A DNA stretch of 41,884 bases, from the NCBI GenBank assembly GCA_948562205.1, contig CAOYAN010000011.1:18629-60512 (forward strand), in the 5' to 3' direction. This document shows positions 24,327 to 32,409 of this stretch, piece by piece (positions within the stretch are counted from its first letter, which is position 1; the number at the start of each line of letters is the position of its first letter). The notes under the pieces were generated by a model, which saw nothing but the letters and a program-made list of their open reading frames with translations, searched no databases and was not told the origin of the DNA. This stretch comes from an uncultured Clostridia bacterium (lineage in GTDB: Bacteria; Bacillota; Clostridia; TANB77; CAG-465). The translations under genes and the position numbers were made by a program.

Positions 24327-25241
24327 TCAAATAAATAAATAAATAAAATTATTTAATATTGTATTATAATCTTTATTCTCATGTATCCATTTTATATCAT
24401 ATGAATATTTTAAAATATGCTTTTTTTCACTAAACTCTATTATATCATGTTGCTTATTAGAAAATCGTACTTCTACACCATATTCAAATCCATTATTTTT
24501 ATCAAATAATTTATTATTTTCAATTTTTGTTTTCCTTATAGATTCTAGTCGGGTTTTATCTGATATTGATAATTCTTCTCTATTTCTAATATTATTAATT
24601 AATATTAAATAATTTAAATTTGGATTTTCACTATTTACATATTTTTTTATAATTTCCTCTTTATCTTGTGATGTTAATACCTTTGGAAAATATATAGTTT
24701 TTTCATTATTTATACTCTTTGCTTCATAATAATCTAAGATAATTTCTGCAGATTCAATATCTTCAAAAAAACGTTGTCTTATTATATTACCATAATAGTA
24801 TGTCATTTTTTTATTATATAATATATATTCTAAAAATACACTTTTTGTGTGTAGTAATATATCAAATGCTTGTTCTGATATTTTTTCATAGATTTTATAT
24901 TTTTCTAATAATTCAAAAAAATCCCCTTTATAACAATAATCTATTTCTTTGTATATAACAATTATTGTTTCGTTAGATATTGATTTTAAATAGCAAGATA
25001 TAATTGATTTATACTTTTTTACAGTTTTCTCAATTTTTAAAATATCCCTTTCTGTCCAATCTAGTAAACAATTTTTATAACATTTAGTATCAATATATTT
25101 TGTTATATTATAAAACTCAATTATATCATTTATATTATATTCTGTTTTTTCATTATTAAAATTCTCCACAATCTTCTTAATATTCGATAAATTTTCACTT
25201 ATATTCATATCATATATTGAATAAAATTTAACTCGTCCCAT
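24327..25241 (-). CDS. N-terminal half of a frameshifted accessory protein
   Basis: 304 residues from ATG 25241, chosen because AGGAG lies 5 bp ahead; the frame extends to 25259 without a site. The product is soluble, Lys/Glu/Asn/Tyr-rich and mainly helical, without signal or recognised motif. It ends NNFIYLFI with TGA inside the (AAAT)4 repeat. Deleting one repeat unit turns the end into NNFIYLFEYVDNQARV and continues in the downstream frame to 23261. So the gene is either freshly broken, phase-variable, or read by a programmed shift. Composition and AT content match the accessory region around it. Confidence 0.6.
   Translation of the reverse strand: MGRVKFYSIYDMNISENLSNIKKIVENFNNEKTEYNINDIIEFYNITKYIDTKCYKNCLLDWTERDILKIEKTVKKYKSIISCYLKSISNETIIVIYKEIDYCYKGDFFELLEKYKIYEKISEQAFDILLHTKSVFLEYILYNKKMTYYYGNIIRQRFFEDIESAEIILDYYEAKSINNEKTIYFPKVLTSQDKEEIIKKYVNSENPNLNYLILINNIRNREELSISDKTRLESIRKTKIENNKLFDKNNGFEYGVEVRFSNKQHDIIEFSEKKHILKYSYDIKWIHENKDYNTILNNFIYLFI
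24329..24347 (-). repeat. (AAAT)4 repeat at the break between two gene halves
   Basis: Four complete AAAT units plus AAA on the plus strand (ATTT on the coding strand), located exactly where the upstream half meets its TGA (24327-24329). Three units give a continuous frame through both halves; four, as here, do not. Tetranucleotide repeats inside coding sequence are classic phase-variation switches. Confidence 0.75.
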
Positions 25242-25551
25242 TCTATCTCCTATATTCATAACTACTTAACTTTCTTATACTTGATATATTTATATAATTT
25301 TTTCAATATTGTAAGTAGAAATATTTTTTATACTTTAATAGGTATTATAGCAAATTTTAATATAATTCACAATATTTTTAATTCTAACATTAAAAATTTG
25401 TTACATTTTAAAATTCTAAATATTAACTATATATATATTTATTTTTCTAAATTATCATCTAATTTTTAAAGATAATGATTTAATTTTATATTTTTTAAAT
25501 TAAACCGCCTAACTAAAATAGTATTAGAAAAGTCAAAGTTTATATGTAGTG
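25242..25551. other. 310-bp intergenic region, no gene seen
   Basis: AT-rich sequence between divergent genes. A 62-codon plus-strand frame (25281-25469) lacks a ribosome site and looks like random AT-rich sequence. Two short AAAAGTCAAA-type direct repeats (about 25528 and 25557) lie near the promoter of the sigma-like gene; nothing else is recognised. Confidence 0.5.
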
Positions 25552-25580
25552 TTGAAAAAAGTCAAAAAATATCTTAAAAT
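25552..25580 (+). promoter_or_regulatory. Promoter of the sigma-like gene
   Basis: TTGAAA (25552-25557), 17-bp spacer, TAAAAT (25575-25580), giving a leader of about 100 nt before the 9-codon ORF. Confidence 0.5.
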
Positions 25581-25682
25581 ATTAAAATATAAATTTTTAT
25601 TCATAGTAAAAGTGGGAGAAATAATTATAATTTATATTTATTTTCAAACAAATTTATATTTTAGGAAGGAGGGCTTATAAAT

Positions 25683-25712
25683 ATGAAAAAATTTGTAGAT
25701 AGGAGAGTTTAA
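25683..25712 (+). CDS. 9-codon upstream ORF (leader peptide MKKFVDRRV)
   Basis: ATG 25683 follows a strong AAGGAGGG (25664-25671) and stops at TAA 25710-25712. Its last codons, AGG AGA, form the ribosome site (AGGAGAG) of the next gene at 25717, 4 bp after the stop. This layout, a strong site, a tiny peptide and a ribosome site inside it, suggests translational coupling or arginine-sensitive control of the downstream protein. It could also be chance. Confidence 0.45.
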   Translation: MKKFVDRRV

Positions 25713-25716
25713 AATA

Positions 25717-26685
25717 ATGATAATAAACAATATTTTAGAAAAAATTTTAAAAAAATATAAACTAGTAGAAAACAGTAATATAGACATGAAACTAATTAAT
25801 ATTATATGTACTAAAGAAAATATATCTATACAAGACTTAAAGTGCATGTTTCAAATCAACAATACTACAATGAGTAAATTAAAAAATGGATATCAAATAA
25901 ATACTAAATTAAATTTTAATAAATATTATGAAATAAGGAATAAAGGACTACTAGTACAAACAAAACTTAATTATAATGAATTTAATAATTTAAAAAACAA
26001 ATTAAATATAAAAGCTTATCCTCTTTTAGAAATGCTTGGAATCACAGTATATAAATATAAAAAGATGAAAAATGATATGACCTATGAAGTAATAATTAAA
26101 GATATGTATATAAAACATATTGTTGATTTGATCAAAATAGATTTAAAATATCAAATAAAAGGAAATCAATATTTTTCTATAAATAGAATTGAAAGTGTGT
26201 GCAAAAAAAGAGGTATAACTATTAATCAATTTGCAAAGTATTACAATGATAATCCTAAACATTATAAATTTAATATTATGATAATAGAAAAAAGTTCAAA
26301 AGGTTTTTGGATTAGTGCAGATACTAAAATTCCTAATGATTTTGTAGATAAACATTATTATGAAATAATGCAAAGATTAAAAAAAGTAGCTAATAAGGTT
26401 TCTATAATAATTGGATGTAATATTTATAAAGAAGATTTAGTACAGGAAGCTATGAATGAGCTTTATTTACGATGTGGTAATATAGTTCAAAATTTTTATT
26501 TTGATATAAATGTATTATTTAATATTTTGATGGATAAAGCAAAATATTATATGTTTAACATTTATCGAAAAAAATATAAAATAGAAAAAACTATTTCATA
26601 CAATAATCTTTCTGAAAAAAATAATCTTGACTATTTAAATGTGTTAAAGGATAATACATATAACCCTGAAATATTATTAGATTAA
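25717..26685 (+). CDS. HTH-repeat protein with sigma-70 region 2-like C-terminus
   Basis: 322 residues, Lys/Asn/Tyr-rich. The N-terminal two thirds show three degenerate helix-turn-helix-like units: ISIQDLKCMFQINNTTMSKL (about 36-55), IKAYPLLEMLGITVYKYKKM (about 98-117) and ITINQFAKYYNDNPKHYKF (about 168-186). Residues about 215-290 resemble sigma-70 region 2: RLKKVANKV, EDLVQEAMNELYLRC (helix 2.2-like, core-polymerase contact) and MDKAKYYMFNIYRKKYK (2.4-like). There is no visible region 4, so it is not an ordinary ECF sigma. It may be an accessory or mobile-element regulator. It has its own promoter, and its start is coupled to a 9-codon leader ORF. Family not named with confidence. Confidence 0.6.
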   Translation: MIINNILEKILKKYKLVENSNIDMKLINIICTKENISIQDLKCMFQINNTTMSKLKNGYQINTKLNFNKYYEIRNKGLLVQTKLNYNEFNNLKNKLNIKAYPLLEMLGITVYKYKKMKNDMTYEVIIKDMYIKHIVDLIKIDLKYQIKGNQYFSINRIESVCKKRGITINQFAKYYNDNPKHYKFNIMIIEKSSKGFWISADTKIPNDFVDKHYYEIMQRLKKVANKVSIIIGCNIYKEDLVQEAMNELYLRCGNIVQNFYFDINVLFNILMDKAKYYMFNIYRKKYKIEKTISYNNLSEKNNLDYLNVLKDNTYNPEILLD

Positions 26686-26781
26686 AATAATATACAAAAA
26701 CTTTTATAAACGTAAAAAACTTAAGTTATACTCAAAATTTCTACCTAAATTGTTATAGCAAAAAGAAAGCTTTAAAAAGTC

Positions 26782-26835
26782 ACTCAAAAAATGAGACTTG
26801 AATTAAAAAAAGACTCAAGTTTTCATTTTTTGAGT
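26782..26835 (-). terminator. Long hairpin terminator of the GNAT gene
   Basis: Perfect 13-bp outer stem (26782-26794 / 26823-26835), then a small bulge and an inner 6-bp stem ACTTGA / TCAAGT. On the minus strand it is followed by a CTTTTTAAAG tail. On the plus strand A residues follow, so it does not fit termination of the sigma-like gene. Confidence 0.65.
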
Positions 26836-26935
26836 AAAAAAATTTAAAATATATAATCTTAATCAGTATAATTTAGTACATTACCATCTAATATGTATAA
26901 TTTATCAGGAGTATTATCAATATCTTTTAGTAATT

Positions 26936-27469
26936 TTACTTTTTTATAACTATATTATATCTTTTAATATTTTTATTACTAACAGTTGAAGTTATACTAT
27001 TAACATATTTTGCACCTATTTTCATAAATATTTTAGGAGAAATAACATTATCTTCATAATGGCATAATATTATTTCCTCTATTCCTATATCTTTACATTT
27101 TTCTATTAAATTCTTAGCTATTTTTGTGCCATACCCTTTTTTTCTTTCAGATGGTCTTACCCCATAAGCTATATTTCCCCAAATATCATAACCTTTTTTT
27201 GTTAAATTATTTCTAATACAGCCAATTCCAATTAACTTATCTTCATCATAAGCTAAGAAATAATGACCATCTCTATACCAATCTATATCTTCATGTTTCC
27301 CATTTTTTCTATTTTCTAATTCTACTAATATATTTTTATAATCATCAATATTATTACACTCTAATTCTAAAACATCAGGTATTAAGTCACTTTTACCTTC
27401 TACAAATTCATTATATAACTTAATATAATCTTTAAAATTTTCTTCTTTAAATTCAACAAGTTTAACCAT
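26936..27469 (-). CDS. GNAT-family N-acetyltransferase
   Basis: 177 residues with the acetyl-CoA-binding motif A, YGVRPSERKKGYGTKIA (about residues 99-115, R/Q-x-x-G-x-G/A), preceded by the strand GIGCIRNNL and followed by IEEIILCHYEDN and a C-terminal FMKIGAKYVN (motif B). It transfers acetyl from acetyl-CoA to a small amine or protein; substrate not predictable. AAGGAG precedes ATG 27469. It stands alone between the sigma-like gene and the DUF4160 relic. Just beyond its stop, in another frame, sequence that looks coding continues to 26859 (LLKDIDNTPDKLYILDG), so the tail may be slightly altered. Confidence 0.85.
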   Translation of the reverse strand: MVKLVEFKEENFKDYIKLYNEFVEGKSDLIPDVLELECNNIDDYKNILVELENRKNGKHEDIDWYRDGHYFLAYDEDKLIGIGCIRNNLTKKGYDIWGNIAYGVRPSERKKGYGTKIAKNLIEKCKDIGIEEIILCHYEDNVISPKIFMKIGAKYVNSITSTVSNKNIKRYNIVIKK

Positions 27470-27557
27470 TTTTACTCCTTAACTTATAACTTTAATTAAT
27501 TTACTATATTATTATACTAAATTTTATTATTATTAACAACATTTTTATACGAAAAAA

Positions 27558-27579
27558 GATCGTCTCTTAAGAAACGATC
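27558..27579 (-). terminator. Hairpin terminator
   Basis: Near-perfect inverted repeat GATCGTCTCTT / AAGAAACGATC; on the minus strand it is followed by TTTTTT. It would end transcription of the broken DUF4160 gene and its partner, 140 bp after the DUF4160 stop. The 120 bp between hold a second small stem (27599-27614) and no gene. Confidence 0.75.
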
Positions 27580-27716
27580 AACTCTTATTTAAAATTAATT
27601 GTCTTAGCAGACAAGATACACCATATTATTTTAATGTTTTAACCTTTGCTTGTTATAAGTCCTTTTGAAAGAAAAAAATTAAAATAAATTACTCAAAGTT
27701 ACCACCAATTGAATAC

Positions 27717-27996
27717 TTAATTATAAAACTTAATTTCTTCATCTGGAAAATGTTTTTTCCACTCTGCAATTATATAGAAATAGTTGTTACCAATAGTTTC
27801 TAATAACTCACTTAAATCATGACTTGAAATATTGCTTTTATTATTAGCTAAAGTACAACCGCCACTTTTAGTAAGCCATACTTTTGTAGAATTTTGAACA
27901 GGTCTACCTTTTGAAATATGAACATGAATAGGTTCATTTAATTCGCTTGACCAAAAATATATTTTATAACCGTAATAGTTCTAATAAATTAGGCAA
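27717..27996 (-). pseudogene. DUF4160 protein gene broken by one extra base
   Basis: Read from TTG 27996, 8 bp after AGGAGG, the frame begins MPNLLELL and then, after removal of the single base at 27972, continues GYKIYFWSSELNEPIHVHIS, KVWLTKSGGCTLANNKS, DLSELLETIGNNYF, AEWKKHFPDEEIKFYN, stop 27717. This is the whole DUF4160 domain (PF13711; GYRIYFWS, EPPHVHV, KIWL, CxLAxN). As written the frame hits TAA within 11 codons. Its start overlaps the stop of the partner gene by 8 bp, so the two were translationally coupled. Function of DUF4160 is unknown; members often occur as small two-gene cassettes. Confidence 0.75.
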
Positions 27997-28264
27997 TTTG
28001 AATTCCTCCTTGTCTAGCCCACCTATAAAAAGAAGGTAGACCTCTTTCCACAACTGACTTAAATACATCTATTTCTTCGTCAGTATAATGACCGTCTTTA
28101 TATAATATTTTACAACTTGGAAGTTCAAATCTTATGCTATCAAAACCATCATCGGTAGGGCGTTCAAAATGAACATGGATAATTTCTTCACCATTTTCAT
28201 TCTTCATAATATGTGAGAAAACAACTTCTGTTCCATCTGCATATTTTACGTATGGATACATCAT
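27989..28264 (-). CDS. Partner of the DUF4160 gene, unknown function
   Basis: 91 residues, beta-rich: YVKYADGTEVVFSHI, EEIIHVHFERPTDDGFDSIR, ELPSCKIL, then a helical end EEIDVFKSVVERGLPSFYRW and GGIQIA. AAGGAG precedes ATG 28264. It overlaps the start of the broken DUF4160 frame by 8 bp, and GGAGG for that gene lies within its last codons. HVHFERP echoes the HVHIS of DUF4160 itself, suggesting that both may bind the same kind of ligand. I cannot name a family; a two-gene cassette is likely. Confidence 0.65.
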   Translation of the reverse strand: MMYPYVKYADGTEVVFSHIMKNENGEEIIHVHFERPTDDGFDSIRFELPSCKILYKDGHYTDEEIDVFKSVVERGLPSFYRWARQGGIQIA

Positions 28265-28461
28265 AAAAATTCACGCTCCTTTATCTATTATCTTTTTATA
28301 TTATAACATTTAAAAAAAGAAAATACTACTGTTTTAGATAAAAATAAGGATAAAATAATAAAAATAAATTACTAAAAATATTTTAACTTGCTTCTTAAAA
28401 TTACTGCAACGCGAACGATTTTTTACATCATCTATATAAATATGAAAATTACAAAAAATAT

Positions 28462-28484
28462 AAAAGGCTTAAAACAAGCCTTTT
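28462..28484 (-). terminator. Terminator of the tRNA-His/tRNA-Gln unit
   Basis: Stem AAAAGGCTT / AAGCCTTTT with loop AAAAC; on the minus strand followed by ATATTTTTTG. About 45 bp after the 3' end of tRNA-Gln(TTG). Between here and 28264 (about 200 bp) I see no gene. Confidence 0.8.
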
Positions 28485-28529
28485 ACACCACTTTAAAACA
28501 TAATAAAAACTAGGTAAAATCTAGTATTT

Positions 28530-28605
28530 TGGCTGGGCTGGCAGGATTCGAACCTACGAAATGCCAGAGTCAAAGTCTGGTGCCTTACCGCTTGGCGACA
28601 GCCCA
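28530..28605 (-). tRNA. tRNA-Gln(TTG)
   Basis: 76 nt with encoded CCA. Acceptor TGGGCTG / CAGCCCA fully paired, anticodon stem CCAGA/TCTGG with loop CTTTGAC (anticodon TTG), T arm GTAGG-TTCGAAT-CCTGC. It follows tRNA-His by 18 bp. D arm and much of the body are identical to tRNA-Gln(CTG) at 21586, so the two are paralogues. Confidence 0.95.
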
Positions 28606-28623
28606 ATATATAACATAGATTAC

Positions 28624-28699
28624 TGGGGTGGATAATGGGACTCGAACCCATGACAACCAGTGCCACAAACTGGCGCTCTACCAACTGAACTATATCCAC
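28624..28699 (-). tRNA. tRNA-His(GTG)
   Basis: 76 nt with encoded CCA. Acceptor GTGGATA / TATCCAC, anticodon loop TTGTGGC (GTG), T arm ATGGG-TTCGAGT-CCCAT. The extra G at -1, needed by HisRS, is encoded at 28700. First gene of a two-tRNA unit. Confidence 0.95.
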
Positions 28700-28715
28700 C
28701 ATCAGTTGCTCTATT

Positions 28716-28744
28716 ATTTTATTATATTTTTATCATTTTGTCAA
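28716..28744 (-). promoter_or_regulatory. Promoter of the tRNA-His/tRNA-Gln unit
   Basis: Minus strand TTGACA (28744-28739), 17-bp spacer, TAAAAT (28721-28716), ending 16 bp before tRNA-His. Confidence 0.65.
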
Positions 28745-28793
28745 CATTTTATACAATATTTTATAAAAAAATGGAAAATTTTTCAAAATATAT

Positions 28794-29432
28794 CTACATT
28801 TGTGCAACTAATTTATAAATTGGTCCTTTAGGTGAAAACTTTGCCTCATACTCTGTAACTATATTATCTACATTAGTTTTATGAAGATCTAAATATACTT
28901 CTAAAAACTTCATACCAAAATTTTGCATACTAACTAAACTAAATTCAAAAAGTAATCTATTGTCTGTTTTAAATTCAATTATACCATTTTCTCTTAAAAC
29001 TTCTTTATACTCTTTTAAAAAATTCTCATGAGTAAGTCTTCTTTTAGTATGCTTTTTCTTAGGCCATGGATCACTAAAGTTTAAATATATTTTTTCAATT
29101 TGTCCTTTTTCAAAATATTCCATAATCTTTAATGCATCAAAAGACATAAAATATAAATTATCTAAGTTGATATTATTTTCACTCTCATATCTTGATATCT
29201 TTTTTATGGCAAGAGCAAGTACAGATACTGATAACTCCACTCCTATATATATGCTTTCTCTGTTATTGTTTGCAAGTCTAGATATAAAATCTCCTTTTCC
29301 CATTCCTATTTCAAGATATATTTTTTTATTACCTTTTTGTTTTAACAATTTTTGCAAATCTTCTTTTTTTTCTAAAAATCTATTACATGCAAGTAATTCA
29401 TTTTTAGCATTCGGATTATTACGTGTTCTCAT
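28794..29432 (-). CDS. trmB: tRNA (guanine-N7-)-methyltransferase
   Basis: 212 residues. TrmB methylates G46 of tRNAs using SAM. Visible are RTRNNPNAKN (N-terminus), the SAM site YLEIGMGKGDFISRLA (about residues 39-54), IGVELSVSVL, the family's NFSDPWPKKKHTKRRL (about 117-132) and ITEF-like ending FSPKGPIYKLVA. AAGGGGGC precedes ATG 29432. It is the last gene of the secG-rnr-membrane protein-trmB run, 9 bp after its neighbour. tRNA genes follow immediately downstream under their own promoter. Confidence 0.94.
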   Translation of the reverse strand: MRTRNNPNAKNELLACNRFLEKKEDLQKLLKQKGNKKIYLEIGMGKGDFISRLANNNRESIYIGVELSVSVLALAIKKISRYESENNINLDNLYFMSFDALKIMEYFEKGQIEKIYLNFSDPWPKKKHTKRRLTHENFLKEYKEVLRENGIIEFKTDNRLLFEFSLVSMQNFGMKFLEVYLDLHKTNVDNIVTEYEAKFSPKGPIYKLVAQM

Positions 29433-29441
29433 TTTGCCCCC

Positions 29442-30236
29442 TTAAATTAATGTTATAAAACCACCGATTATAATAATTAAACTACTTATTACAAAAGATA
29501 TTATTAAATTTTTATATGGTATTTTAACATTTAATTTTTCTATTTTTTCTATTCTTTTATCCTCTTTTTCTAATACTTCCCTTAATTTTTTCTCATCTTT
29601 TTTTATTGTATAATATTCTTTTTTTACATCATTAAATGTAAAATTTACTTTTTGATTATATCTAAATTTTTTTGTAGCTATCTTACATAAATATATTCCC
29701 ATAGCAGACGTAAAAGAAATACCGAACATTTGAACAATTGATCCAATTGTCATAAAAGTTGTATTCATATTTGATGCTATATTATTAAATGCAAAAATTA
29801 TATTAAGTACTAAAGTATATGAATACATTACACCTAAAATAGGAATATATATATATGGTGTAATACCTGATATCAGTAAAATCAAATTAACTAATAATTT
29901 ATCAGTAAAAATATTTTTAAAATTTGCTACTTTTCCAATTAAATTAAAATTAGAACTATTTTTTATAATTTCTGATACCTCATTTGCTATATTATTTGAT
30001 TTAGAAAAATACACTAACATCACAAAAAATAGTACTAAAGATATTACATATAACAAAAGATGTTTTCTTAAAATCTCTTTTTTATAAAAATCATAAAAAT
30101 CTACTATTAACATAGCTATTTTGCTGCTTTTTTTTCTTCTTAGTCTATTAATCTTTTTATCAATAAAATTTATTTTATTTTTCTCATTAGTTTCACTACT
30201 ACTTGTCCTTTTTCTTACAGTAGTATTATGTTCCAT
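29442..30236 (-). CDS. Integral membrane protein, SpoIIM-like architecture
   Basis: 264 residues from ATG 30236 (AGAGGTGAT 4 bp ahead; an earlier in-frame start at 30266 overlaps rnr). A basic cytoplasmic N-terminus of about 65 residues (KKINRLRRKKSSK) precedes helix 1 (about 73-91). An outside loop follows, then three more helices (about 128-165 and 172-195), a cytoplasmic charged segment of about 45 residues (KKEYYTIKKDEKKLREVLEK) and a final helix (IISFVISSLIIIIGGFITLI). The layout recalls stage II sporulation protein M (DUF95), a peptidoglycan-remodelling partner during engulfment, but its Asn/Gly signature is not clear. It is coupled to rnr (4 bp) and trmB (9 bp). Confidence 0.55.
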   Translation of the reverse strand: MEHNTTVRKRTSSSETNEKNKINFIDKKINRLRRKKSSKIAMLIVDFYDFYKKEILRKHLLLYVISLVLFFVMLVYFSKSNNIANEVSEIIKNSSNFNLIGKVANFKNIFTDKLLVNLILLISGITPYIYIPILGVMYSYTLVLNIIFAFNNIASNMNTTFMTIGSIVQMFGISFTSAMGIYLCKIATKKFRYNQKVNFTFNDVKKEYYTIKKDEKKLREVLEKEDKRIEKIEKLNVKIPYKNLIISFVISSLIIIIGGFITLI

Positions 30237-30240
30237 AAAA

Positions 30241-32397
30241 TCACCTCTTATATATTGCAAAATCAATTTGCTTTAGCCTTACATTTACAAAATCAAGAAT
30301 AACTCTAACCTTATCTCCCACTTTATAAATTTTACCACTTCTCTCACCAATTAATATATGTTTTTTCTCATCAAATATATAATAATCACCATCACAAATA
30401 TTAGGAAATGAAACAAGACCTTCAACAGTATTATCAAGTTTTACAAACATTCCAAATGAAGTTACAGATGATATAACTGCTTCATATTCTTTTCCAATAA
30501 ATCTAGACATATATAATGCTGTATATAAATTATCAAAATCTCTTTCAATAATTGTTGATTGTTTTTCAGTATCAGATGAGCTTTTAGCATATTTTTCAGC
30601 TTGTTTCATATATTTTGCTATATCTTTATCTGACATCATATAATTACTTTCTATACACTTAGAGATAATTCTATGAATAAATAAATCTGGATATCTTCTT
30701 ATTGGAGATGTAAAATGACAATAATATTTTGCAGCAAGTCCAAAATGTCCTAAACATTCATTACTATATCTTGCAAGTTTTAAAGTTCTAAGTGTAAAAT
30801 CAGAGATTACTTTTTTCTCACTTTCATCTTCTATAGACTCTAACATTTCAGATAATACTTTTGGATGTAAGTTTTTTACTCCCTTAATCCTTTTTTTATA
30901 CATAGATAATATTTCATTTAAATCCCTTAATTTTTCTTCATCAGGAGTCTCATGAATTCTATATATAAATGGCATATCCAAAAAGAAAAACTTTTCTGCT
31001 ATAGTCATATTTGTAACAAGCATAAATTCTTCTATAATTTTGTTAGCTATAGTTATTTCATATGCTTTAATATCAATTACTTCTCCATTTTCGTCTAAAA
31101 CTACTTTTGTTTCAGGAATATCAAAGTTAATACTCCCCTCATCTACTCTTTTTTTATTTAAAATAGATGCAATCTCTCTCATTAAGAAAATATTATCTTT
31201 ATATTTTTCATACTCTTTTAATACTTCCTCATCTTCATTTATTAAAACTTTATATACTTTTTCATAAGTCATTTTTTTACTTACTTTTATTAAAGCCTTA
31301 AATACATCACTAGATATAACATTTCCTGATAAATCAATCTCCATATCTACACCTAATGCAAGTCTTTTAACACCTGCATTTAGACTACATATACCGTTTG
31401 AAAGTTTCTTAGGTAACATTGGTATAACAGTTCCAGGAATATATATACTAGTCCCCCTATAAATTGCCTCTTTATTTAATTCTGTGTTTTCTCTTACATA
31501 ATGACTTACATCAGCAATATATACAGATAACATATAGTTTCCATTTTCTAATTTTTTAACCGATACTGCATCATCTAAATCTTTTGCATCCTCAGAGTCT
31601 ATTGTAACTGTAACATCACTTGTCCTATCTACTCTATTTATAATATCACTATCTAATACTTCATCTGGTATAGATTTTAGCTCTTCTTCTATTTTTATAC
31701 TAAACTTTTCCATTTTATCAAGTGCATATGATGCATATAGTGCCTTTACTTCTATATTTGTATCAGCCATATTTCCAATAACTCTTAATATTTTCCCCTC
31801 AGCTTTACTTGTATTTGTTGCATATTTTTCTATTTTTACTTCTACAAAATCATTTTCTTTTGCTGATGAAATATACTTTTTAGGAATATATATATCATTT
31901 ATCTTTTTGTCTATTGGCTCAACAAAGCCAAAACTTTTACTTTTTATAAAGCGTCCTATTATAGTACTAGTTGATCTCTTTAAAATTTTTACAATTCTAC
32001 CTTCTCTACTTTTACTAGAATTTCCTTTTGGAACAGTAATTTCTACTAGTACATCATCTCCATCCATTGCAGTATCTAAGTTATTTGAAGATATATATAT
32101 ATCTTCACCATTTTCTACAATACCAAAACCAAATGATGTGGATTTTGCTTGATATTTACATTTAATAAAATTAGAATTTGATAGGGGTACATATCTTTTA
32201 CTATCATCTATATATACTATTCCATCTTCAACTAATTCATTTAAAACATTTTCTAATATATTTAGTTCATTTTTCTTAACATTAAATATTACTGCAATTT
32301 GTTTCATTGTAAGAAGTTTATAATTCTTATCTGAAAAAAAGGAAGTTAGAGCTTCCTTTCTTTTTAAATATTTATCATTTTCTTTTATATTTTCCAT
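30241..32397 (-). CDS. rnr: Ribonuclease R
   Basis: 718 residues, the normal size. RNase R is a 3'-5' exoribonuclease that degrades structured RNA and rRNA and works with tmRNA. Domains in order: N-terminal winged helix (about 15-70), two cold-shock domains (about 75-215, with FGFGIVE and KSFGFVEP), the RNB catalytic core with TIDSEDAKDLDDAVS (about 268-282, metal-binding Asp residues) and HFTSPIRRYPDLFIHRII (about 545-562), and a C-terminal S1 domain (SFGMFVKLDNTVEGLV). It lies 12 bp after secG, a conserved Firmicutes pair; smpB, often next, is absent here and replaced by a membrane protein. Confidence 0.96.
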   Translation of the reverse strand: MENIKENDKYLKRKEALTSFFSDKNYKLLTMKQIAVIFNVKKNELNILENVLNELVEDGIVYIDDSKRYVPLSNSNFIKCKYQAKSTSFGFGIVENGEDIYISSNNLDTAMDGDDVLVEITVPKGNSSKSREGRIVKILKRSTSTIIGRFIKSKSFGFVEPIDKKINDIYIPKKYISSAKENDFVEVKIEKYATNTSKAEGKILRVIGNMADTNIEVKALYASYALDKMEKFSIKIEEELKSIPDEVLDSDIINRVDRTSDVTVTIDSEDAKDLDDAVSVKKLENGNYMLSVYIADVSHYVRENTELNKEAIYRGTSIYIPGTVIPMLPKKLSNGICSLNAGVKRLALGVDMEIDLSGNVISSDVFKALIKVSKKMTYEKVYKVLINEDEEVLKEYEKYKDNIFLMREIASILNKKRVDEGSINFDIPETKVVLDENGEVIDIKAYEITIANKIIEEFMLVTNMTIAEKFFFLDMPFIYRIHETPDEEKLRDLNEILSMYKKRIKGVKNLHPKVLSEMLESIEDESEKKVISDFTLRTLKLARYSNECLGHFGLAAKYYCHFTSPIRRYPDLFIHRIISKCIESNYMMSDKDIAKYMKQAEKYAKSSSDTEKQSTIIERDFDNLYTALYMSRFIGKEYEAVISSVTSFGMFVKLDNTVEGLVSFPNICDGDYYIFDEKKHILIGERSGKIYKVGDKVRVILDFVNVRLKQIDFAIYKR

Positions 32398-32409
32398 TTA
32401 TTTCCTCTC

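Noticed and set aside
25281..25469. 62-codon plus-strand ORF
   Set aside because: No ribosome site, composition equal to the surrounding AT-rich spacer.
26859..26946. Coding-like stretch after the GNAT stop (LLKDIDNTPDKLYILDG)
   Set aside because: Only about 27 codons in another frame, without start or ribosome site; could be the frameshifted tail of the GNAT gene or chance, so it is only mentioned there.
28493..28831. ORFs over tRNA-Gln and tRNA-His
   Set aside because: Accidental frames through two tRNA genes.
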